A stretch of 64,000 nucleotides of DNA from contig NZ_JAHKKG010000003.1 of the NCBI RefSeq assembly GCF_018829635.1, forward strand, positions 558,001 to 622,000, in the 5' to 3' direction. The DNA is from Paractinoplanes bogorensis (GTDB lineage Bacteria; Actinomycetota; Actinomycetes; Mycobacteriales; Micromonosporaceae). A model generated the notes under the pieces. That model was not told where the DNA came from, made no database searches, and worked only from the letters and a program-made list of their open reading frames with translations. This document shows, in pieces, positions 59,182 to 64,000 of this stretch. Within the stretch, counting starts at the first letter, position 1; the number at the start of each line of letters is the position of its first letter. The position numbers and the translations under genes were made by a program.

Positions 59182-60129
59182 GTGTCCAACACCGCTTCCC
59201 TCGCGTTGGCCCGTGTCCTGGCTCATTGCGGCGGCTCGCCGGCCGAGGCAGTGGCCTACGTGGCCGCGGCGATCGAGCACGATCCCGCCGACCCGGAACC
59301 GTACGACCTGATTGCCGAGCTGCGCCCCGACCTGGGCGCCCCGACCGGCCTCGCACAGTTCGTGGCCGGTTCCTACCTGCAGTTCCTCGACGGGGACACC
59401 GACGGGGCCGCGCGCATGCTGGGCTCGGTGACCGGATTTCGGCCCGAGGTCGCCTGGGCCGCGGCGCCGTGGTTCACCAGCGACCGCTTCCGGTCGACGG
59501 TCACGATCGGTGGGCTCGCCGACGCCACGGTCGCCATCACCGACTACGACCGCGATCTCGACAACGACGTGGTGCGCGACAATCTGCGGCCGTGGATGCG
59601 GCTGATCGACATCGTCTGCGAGCGGGATCCGGTGGCCGAGCAGATGGCCCGGATGGCGATCCTGTTGCGCTACTGCGGGCGTACGGAGGAATCGTTTGCC
59701 TTGTGCGACCGGGCCGACGGCATCGAGAAACTGATGCTGACCGAGGTCGTCCGGGCCGGCACGTGGGGATTCCTGGGCCGCCGGGACGAGCAGGCGGCCG
59801 CGTTGCGCCGGGCCCTCGCGCTGGATCCGGCCAACTGGTCGCTCTATCTGGACCTGGCCGATCACGCGGCGATGGCCGGCGATTTCGGCTCGGCGGCCGA
59901 CCTGGTGAACCAGGGGCTTCAGCACGAGCCCGACGACGTCACGCTACGGGCCGCCGGGGCCACCTACCGGCTGCGGGCCGGCGGCCCGGTGGACGACGTC
60001 GACCTGCTGCTCGAGCTGGCCCCGGACATGCCGCACGCCGGATACCGGAACGGCCTGATCGAACAGGCACTCGGCACGCCCGGGCTCCCGGCCGACCGGA
60101 CCGAGCAGCTCAGCACCTGGTTGTCGTGA
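59182..60129 (+). CDS. TPR-repeat protein
   Basis: A 315-residue helical protein starting at GTG 59182. TPR-like units include PAEAVAYVAAAIEHDPADPEPYDLIAE, DGAARMLGSVTGFRPEVAWAAAPWF, EESFALCDRADGIEKLMLTEVV, EQAAALRRALALDPANWSLYLDLADHAAMAGDFGSAADLVNQGLQHEPDD. The A-x-x-x-x-P spacing at helix B supports four to five repeats. It is probably a protein-binding scaffold in the cytoplasm. TACCAT at 59168-59173, eight bases before the start, may serve as a -10 for a leaderless message. Confidence 0.78.
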   Translation: MSNTASLALARVLAHCGGSPAEAVAYVAAAIEHDPADPEPYDLIAELRPDLGAPTGLAQFVAGSYLQFLDGDTDGAARMLGSVTGFRPEVAWAAAPWFTSDRFRSTVTIGGLADATVAITDYDRDLDNDVVRDNLRPWMRLIDIVCERDPVAEQMARMAILLRYCGRTEESFALCDRADGIEKLMLTEVVRAGTWGFLGRRDEQAAALRRALALDPANWSLYLDLADHAAMAGDFGSAADLVNQGLQHEPDDVTLRAAGATYRLRAGGPVDDVDLLLELAPDMPHAGYRNGLIEQALGTPGLPADRTEQLSTWLS

Positions 60130-60196
60130 CCCGCATACCCCGTCAACGAACGGGTGCGGGCGGACGCCGTCGGCCGGACGGACCATACTGTCGGTC

Positions 60197-60628
60197 GTGA
60201 AGGACGAGTCCGTCGACGAGGGTGTCGCGCTCCTCGCGCTCGCCCTGAACCATCCGGATCCCGACGTGGTGCTTCCGCGGATCAGGCGGGCGCTCGCATC
60301 GTCCAGCCCGCAGACCCGGGCCAACGCCCTGCAGTCACTGGGGCATGTCGCCCGCCTGCACCGCACGATCGACGCCGACCTGATCGGCCGGCTGCGGTCG
60401 GCTCTCCGTGACCGCAGCCGGCTGCACCGCACCGAGCTGCGCGCCTATGCGGCCAACGCCGCCGATGACGTGGCCATGTTCGTGCCCCGGCGCGACCTGC
60501 CCCGATGGCTGCGACGCGCGTACCCGGGCCCGCGCCTCAGTTCGCGGGCGGGCGGTACAGGTCGCACCGGCGGCCGCGCTCGGCCTGGTTCACGTTCCAG
60601 CCGGCGCACAGCCGGACGGGCGGGTTGA
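60197..60628 (+). CDS. HEAT-like repeat protein with a read-through tail
   Basis: A 143-residue protein starting at GTG 60197. Residues 5-105 look like two HEAT-like helical pairs (EGVALLALALNHPDPDVVLPRIRRALASSSPQTRANALQSLGHVARL, IDADLIGRLRSALRDRSRLHRTELRAYAANAADDVAMFV). The final 31 residues are Gly/Arg/Ser-rich (SSRAGGTGRTGGRARPG) and lie antisense to the end of the secreted protein gene. This tail is probably incidental reading of that region after a lost earlier stop. The overlap is 92 bases. Confidence 0.62.
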   Translation: MKDESVDEGVALLALALNHPDPDVVLPRIRRALASSSPQTRANALQSLGHVARLHRTIDADLIGRLRSALRDRSRLHRTELRAYAANAADDVAMFVPRRDLPRWLRRAYPGPRLSSRAGGTGRTGGRARPGSRSSRRTAGRAG

Positions 60629-60974
60629 CGGCCCGGAACATGTAGTTCGCCTGCGCGCGGAAACTGGTCCGGCCCGGGCCGCAGTGCCGGCCGACGGTCT
60701 GCCATTCGAGGCCGTCGGCCGGGCCGCTGCGACCGACCTGGATCACGGCGCACCGCCACAGGCTCCGCGCGGCCAGCGTGCCGGTGATGCTGATCGGCGG
60801 CACCGGTCGCTCGGGGATGCTCATCATCTGCTGGTACGTGCCGTAGCCGACGGCGTTCCCCGCGGTCAGCCGGAACTCATTGGTCGCGGCGGCCGTCGCC
60901 GGTGCCGCCGCGACACCGAGACCAAGACCGGCGGCGACGAGGCCACCGAGCGTACGCAGGACGAGAGACCGCAC
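60537..60974 (-). CDS. Small secreted cysteine-containing protein
   Basis: A 145-residue exported protein starting at GTG 60974, with AGGAG seven bases upstream. The signal peptide MRSLVLRTLGGLVAAGLGLGVAAAPATAA is followed by a 115-residue mature domain with four cysteines (WRCAVIQ, VGRHCGPG, VRLCAGWN, RRCDLYR), which may form two disulfides. The pattern of YGTYQQMMSIPERPVPPISITGTL and conserved aromatic residues resembles small secreted actinobacterial proteins of no known function. It faces the HEAT gene, whose end is antisense to it. Confidence 0.72.
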   Translation of the reverse strand: MRSLVLRTLGGLVAAGLGLGVAAAPATAAATNEFRLTAGNAVGYGTYQQMMSIPERPVPPISITGTLAARSLWRCAVIQVGRSGPADGLEWQTVGRHCGPGRTSFRAQANYMFRAVNPPVRLCAGWNVNQAERGRRCDLYRPPAN

Positions 60975-61051
60975 AGGATGCTCCTAGGACGAGGACTGCT
61001 ACCAAGAGCATCAACGCCCGAGCCTGCTTCGAGATGCGTCGAAAGCGGCAA

Positions 61052-62500
61052 TTAACGGACGCTCAGGCCGGCCGCGCCGAGCACGTCGTCGGTTTCGACC
61101 TCGGCCACCGTCAGCTCGGGCTCGCGCACCCGAGGCAGGGCCCACGCCACCACGCCGGCGGCGGCTGCGGCCAGCACCGCCCCGACCACGAAGACGGTCA
61201 CGAACTGGGACTCGTGCGGCAGCGGGACCGACGCCGAGATCGGGTTGCGGGTCATCATCGTGATGACGAACGCGGTGCCCAGCGACATGCCGACCGAGCG
61301 GGCGATCGAGTTGACGCTGTTGGCGATGCCGGTCTCGGCCGGTCCGACGTGGGCGATGAGCAGCGCCGGCAGGGCCGCGTAGCCGAAGGTGACGGCGGTG
61401 TTGACGATCAGCGCGCCGGCGATGACTTCCCAGGTCGCCGAGTGCAGCACGGCCAGCAGCGTGAAGCCGGCGCCGGCCAGCACGGCCGCGATCACCAGCG
61501 TCGCCTTGGCGCCGAAGCGGGCGACCAGGCGGCCGCCGAGCGGGGCCGTGACCACGCCGAGGGCGGTGCCGGGCAGCAGGTAGACCAGGCTGGCGGCCAG
61601 CACCGAGGCGCCGAAACCGTAGCCGGCCACGTCGTGCGGGGTCTGCACCAGCGCCGAGACGGCCAGGAAGACGGCGAACATCGCGAAGCCGAGGAACAGG
61701 CCGGCCGCGTTGGCCACCACGATCGGGCGGTGGCTGAGCATCCGCGGGCTGACCAGCGGGTGTGTGACCCGGCGTTCGAACAGCACGAACGCGACCAGCA
61801 CGACGACCGCGCCGGCCAGCAGGCCGAGGACCCGGGCCGAACCCCAGCCCCAGCCGTTGCCCTCCTCGAGGGGCAGGAGCAGCAGCACCAGGCCGAGCCC
61901 GAGCAGGGCGGCGCCGGCCCAGTCGAGGCGTCCGGTGGCCACGCCGGCGCGGCGGGGGAGCTGCCACACCCCGGCCAGGCCGATCACGGTCAGCGCGGTG
62001 GCCAGCCAGAACAGCTCGTGGTAGTCGCCGCCGTCGCGCATCAGCAGGCCGGTGACGACCAGGCCGAAGCCCGCGCCGACCGAGAGCATGCCGCTGACCA
62101 GAGCCATCGCGCCGGTCAGGCGTTGCGGGGGCAGCTCCTCGCGGAGCATGCCGATCGCGAGGGGGAACAGGCCGAAGCTGGCCGCCTGGGCGACCCGCCC
62201 GACGATCAGCAGGGGGAGGCTGCTGGTGGTGGCGGCGAGCACCGAGCCGAGCAGCACGAGGATCAGCACGCCCAGCATCACCGGGCGGCGGCCGTGCAGG
62301 TCACCCAGCCGGCCCAGGGCCGGCGTGAGCACGGCGGCCGCGAGCAGGTTGGCCGTCACCACCCAGCTGGCCGCACTGGTCGAGACGCCCAGGTCGGCCC
62401 GGATGTTGGCGACGACCGGGACGACCAGGGTCTGCAGCGCCGAGACGAGCAGCACCACGTAACAGGCGACGGGCAGCACCAGCCGCGCTTTGAAGGTCAT
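61052..62500 (-). CDS. MFS transporter, DHA2-type
   Basis: A 482-residue transporter. The N terminus (RLVLPVACYVVLLVSALQTLVVPVVANIRADLGVS) and motif A (GRLGDLHGRRPVM) are typical. The family's GxxxGxGxG-like motif C region is LVSGMLSVGAGFGLVVTG. Fourteen helices are expected. Its start at ATG 62500 is 78 bases from the divergent TetR gene, which probably represses it. It likely exports a drug or metabolite. Confidence 0.9.
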   Translation of the reverse strand: MTFKARLVLPVACYVVLLVSALQTLVVPVVANIRADLGVSTSAASWVVTANLLAAAVLTPALGRLGDLHGRRPVMLGVLILVLLGSVLAATTSSLPLLIVGRVAQAASFGLFPLAIGMLREELPPQRLTGAMALVSGMLSVGAGFGLVVTGLLMRDGGDYHELFWLATALTVIGLAGVWQLPRRAGVATGRLDWAGAALLGLGLVLLLLPLEEGNGWGWGSARVLGLLAGAVVVLVAFVLFERRVTHPLVSPRMLSHRPIVVANAAGLFLGFAMFAVFLAVSALVQTPHDVAGYGFGASVLAASLVYLLPGTALGVVTAPLGGRLVARFGAKATLVIAAVLAGAGFTLLAVLHSATWEVIAGALIVNTAVTFGYAALPALLIAHVGPAETGIANSVNSIARSVGMSLGTAFVITMMTRNPISASVPLPHESQFVTVFVVGAVLAAAAAGVVAWALPRVREPELTVAEVETDDVLGAAGLSVR

Positions 62501-62533
62501 GGGACCGAACGCTAGACGCGTCGCCGAGAATTT

Positions 62534-62571
62534 TCAACACCGTGTCGATTCCGTGGACCGGCCGGTAGAGT
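62534..62571. promoter_or_regulatory. Operator and -10 for the TetR/MFS divergent pair
   Basis: TCAACAC-C-GTGTCGA (62534-62548) is a 15-bp dyad with one mismatch in the divergent region. TAGAGT at 62566-62571 is the probable -10 of the TetR gene, whose GTG follows at 62579, so a leaderless message is likely. The dyad overlaps the expected -35 position. Confidence 0.55.
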
Positions 62572-62578
62572 CAGTGCC

Positions 62579-63214
62579 GTGCCAGCCATCAAAAGCCGTC
62601 GAGCTCCCACCAAGGGCGACCAGCGCGAGCAGGCCCTGCTCGACGCCGCGCGGGCGGTCTTCCGCGACAAGTCGATCAGCCAGGTCACGATCGACGAGCT
62701 GGCCGGGGCGGCCGGCATCGCCCGGTCCGGGTTCTACTTCTATTTCGAGTCCAAGCAGGCGCTGCTGGCCGCACTGGTCGACCAGCGGCTGGCCGAGGCC
62801 GACCTCGAGATGGCCGAGTGGCTGGCCTCCGACGGGCTCGACCGCGACGCGCTGCGCCGGGGCCTGACCGCGGGGCTGGCCCGCTGGAAGGCCGACGGGC
62901 GTTGGCTGCGTGAGGCGTTCATCACGCCCGACCCCGGCCCCGAGGTGAAGCATGTGCGCGACCGGCTGGTCGACGAGGGCTGCTCGCTGTTCAGTAAGCG
63001 CATCGAGCGGGACGCGCGCGCCGGGCGGACGGTGGCCGGTCCGCCCGCGCTGATCGCCAAGATGGCGGTCCACCTGCGCAGCATCACGTTCGCCGACGCC
63101 TATGCCCACCCGTCCCAATACGACGAGGACGAGCTGCTCGACACCCTCACCGACGCGATCCTGCGCCTGGTCTACGGCGACGCACCGGATCCGGCCAGGT
63201 TCACCAGCCCATAG
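62579..63214 (+). CDS. TetR-family regulator of the MFS transporter
   Basis: A 211-residue TetR-type protein. The helix-turn-helix is REQALLDAARAVFRDKSISQVTIDELAGAAGIARSGFYFYFESKQALL. The C-terminal domain (about 150 residues) is helical with an aromatic-rich pocket region. GTG 62579 is the start, supported by the -10 TAGAGT. The gene is divergent from an MFS transporter, a standard repressor-exporter pair, so its ligand is probably a transported compound. It overlaps the DUF427 gene by 14 bases. Confidence 0.93.
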   Translation: MPAIKSRRAPTKGDQREQALLDAARAVFRDKSISQVTIDELAGAAGIARSGFYFYFESKQALLAALVDQRLAEADLEMAEWLASDGLDRDALRRGLTAGLARWKADGRWLREAFITPDPGPEVKHVRDRLVDEGCSLFSKRIERDARAGRTVAGPPALIAKMAVHLRSITFADAYAHPSQYDEDELLDTLTDAILRLVYGDAPDPARFTSP

Positions 63215-63662
63215 TCCCCGGGCCACCCTTGAACGGCCCGGTGATGTCGTCGGTGATCCAGCCGCCGTAGAAGTCGCCCTCCTGCGCGCGCACGAGCTCA
63301 CCGTCGACCCGGCACTCGTCGACGCGGCTCGGATAGAAGGCCACAGCGCCGGAGATTTCCCCGTACGCGGGCACGGGGTCCTCGTAGGACCAACCGACCT
63401 GGGCCACCCGGGTCGAGCCCACGACGAGATCCCAATACCCGGCGACGCCCTTGAACTCGCACAGCGAGCGGCCCGTCCCGGGTTCGAGCACGCCGTCGGC
63501 GATGTCGTCGCGCGGGATGTAGTACACCGGCGGATGGGACGTCTCGAGCACCCGCCAGGCCCGTACGCTGTCCGCGACTGTCCGTCCCGCGTGCATGACC
63601 GTCACCCGGGCAGCGGTGCGTTCCAACCGCGGCGGGCGCGGGTAGTCCCACACCGACTCCAT
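63201..63662 (-). CDS. DUF427 protein
   Basis: A 153-residue protein of the DUF427 family. The core is MESVWDYPRPPRLERTAARVTVMHAGRTVADSVRAWRVLETSHPPVYYIPRDDI, then CEFKGVAGYWDLV and VAFYPSRVDECRVDGELVRAQEGDFYGGW. This beta-rich single domain is widespread in actinobacteria, with no settled function. The start is ATG 63662, in a 20-base divergent gap with the VOC gene. Confidence 0.92.
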   Translation of the reverse strand: MESVWDYPRPPRLERTAARVTVMHAGRTVADSVRAWRVLETSHPPVYYIPRDDIADGVLEPGTGRSLCEFKGVAGYWDLVVGSTRVAQVGWSYEDPVPAYGEISGAVAFYPSRVDECRVDGELVRAQEGDFYGGWITDDITGPFKGGPGTMGW

Positions 63663-63682
63663 GGTCCAACGATAGGGTGCAC

Positions 63683-64000
63683 ATGCGGATTGCGATGATC
63701 GGAATGGTGGCGGCCGCCGAGAAGCCGTCGGCCAGCGCGGCCTGGTTCGCCGAGCATTTCGGGTTCAAGGTCAACATCGACCTGGGCTGGTACGTCAACA
63801 CCCAGGCCGACGGTCACGAGAAGCTCAACCTCGACTTCGTGCAGCGCGATCACGAGTCGTGGCCCGAGGCGACCCGCGGGAAGAGCGTCGTGGGCACGCT
63901 CATCGCCCTCGTGGTCGAAGACGTCGACGCCGAGTTCGAGCGCCTGACGGCGTACGGGATAAACGTGGTCACGCCTCTGGTCACCGAGCCCTGGGGGCAG
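63683..64000 (+). CDS. VOC-family protein, N-terminal part (cut by window edge)
   Basis: The first 106 codons of a glyoxalase/bleomycin-resistance-fold protein. The start is ATG 63683, 20 bases from the divergent DUF427 gene, with TAGGGT at 63673-63678 as a possible -10. Visible parts are MRIAMIGMVAAAEKPSASAAWFAEHFGFKVN, DLGWYVNTQADGHEKLNLDFVQ and ALVVEDVDAEFERLTAYGINVV. Metal or substrate residues in the second half are outside the window. Such proteins bind small molecules, inactivate antibiotics or act as dioxygenases. Confidence 0.85.
   Translation, partial: MRIAMIGMVAAAEKPSASAAWFAEHFGFKVNIDLGWYVNTQADGHEKLNLDFVQRDHESWPEATRGKSVVGTLIALVVEDVDAEFERLTAYGINVVTPLVTEPWGQ

Noticed and set aside
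1..64000. Insertion sequences, integrases or prophage genes
   Set aside because: No transposase DDE/HUH signatures, integrase motifs, terminal inverted repeats or tRNA attachment sites were seen. The only sign of transfer is the AT-rich gene at 50405.

Overview
The window is high-GC actinobacterial DNA with dense gene packing, many GTG/TTG starts, ATGA/GTGA gene overlaps and F420-type enzymes. The gene set (AftD-type arabinosyltransferase, DUF3068, DUF2613, furA-katG, Flp pilin, large Ser/Thr kinase hybrids, FN3-decorated secreted proteins) suggests a Micromonosporaceae-like chromosome such as Actinoplanes. That placement is inferred from gene content and is not proven. No rRNA, tRNA, CRISPR array, insertion sequence or phage gene was recognised.

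Layout. 1-9399: signalling and secreted proteins. A kinase cut by the left edge, a secreted malectin-like/beta-propeller protein, a secreted SGNH hydrolase, and a 1647-residue protein joining Ser/Thr kinase, ATPase, GAF and GGEEF diguanylate cyclase parts. 9483-15344: a DUF808 membrane protein, an MBL hydrolase, the peroxide-defence pair furA-katG with a likely leaderless promoter, and a lone CheY-like receiver. 15594-29502: a cell-envelope glycan locus (DUF3068, acyltransferase, AftD, GT4, DUF2613 miniprotein, GT-C-like membrane protein, flippase, secreted propeller-FN3 protein, methyltransferase). Its content resembles the mycobacterial Rv0224c-Rv0228/aftD neighbourhood.

29570-39306: small genes, including a STAS protein lacking phospho-acceptor Ser, a P-loop kinase ending in a 26-bp tandem duplication, a kinase-fold protein, a GntR-MFS operon divergent from a large FAD/Fe-S D-lactate-dehydrogenase-type enzyme, a GNAT enzyme and DUF1062. 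39482-47437: a sensor kinase-response regulator-hydroxyacid dehydrogenase operon, a MerR regulator, a secreted S15 peptidase-like hydrolase and an ECF42-like sigma factor with its DGPF/YCII partner. 47501-55444: a membrane PAS-GGDEF-EAL protein with both catalytic domains degenerate, an AT-rich orphan membrane gene with a TTA codon, a TetR/quinone-reductase-like pair, a Flp pilin, an internally deleted RecQ and a glutathione-independent formaldehyde dehydrogenase. 55494-64000: a secreted RTX-type protein, three tandem paralogues of an unknown family, an F420-type oxidoreductase, TPR and HEAT proteins, an MFS/TetR pair, DUF427 and a VOC protein cut by the right edge.

The most unusual sequence-level signal is a dispersed 12-mer, TTTCCCGTACGG. 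It occurs five times exactly and several times with one change, inside genes, in all three reading frames and on both strands. One copy lies exactly at the apparent deletion junction of the shortened RecQ gene. Eleven of fourteen convergent gene pairs overlap at their 3' ends, two of them sharing a CTAG that gives TAG stops on both strands.
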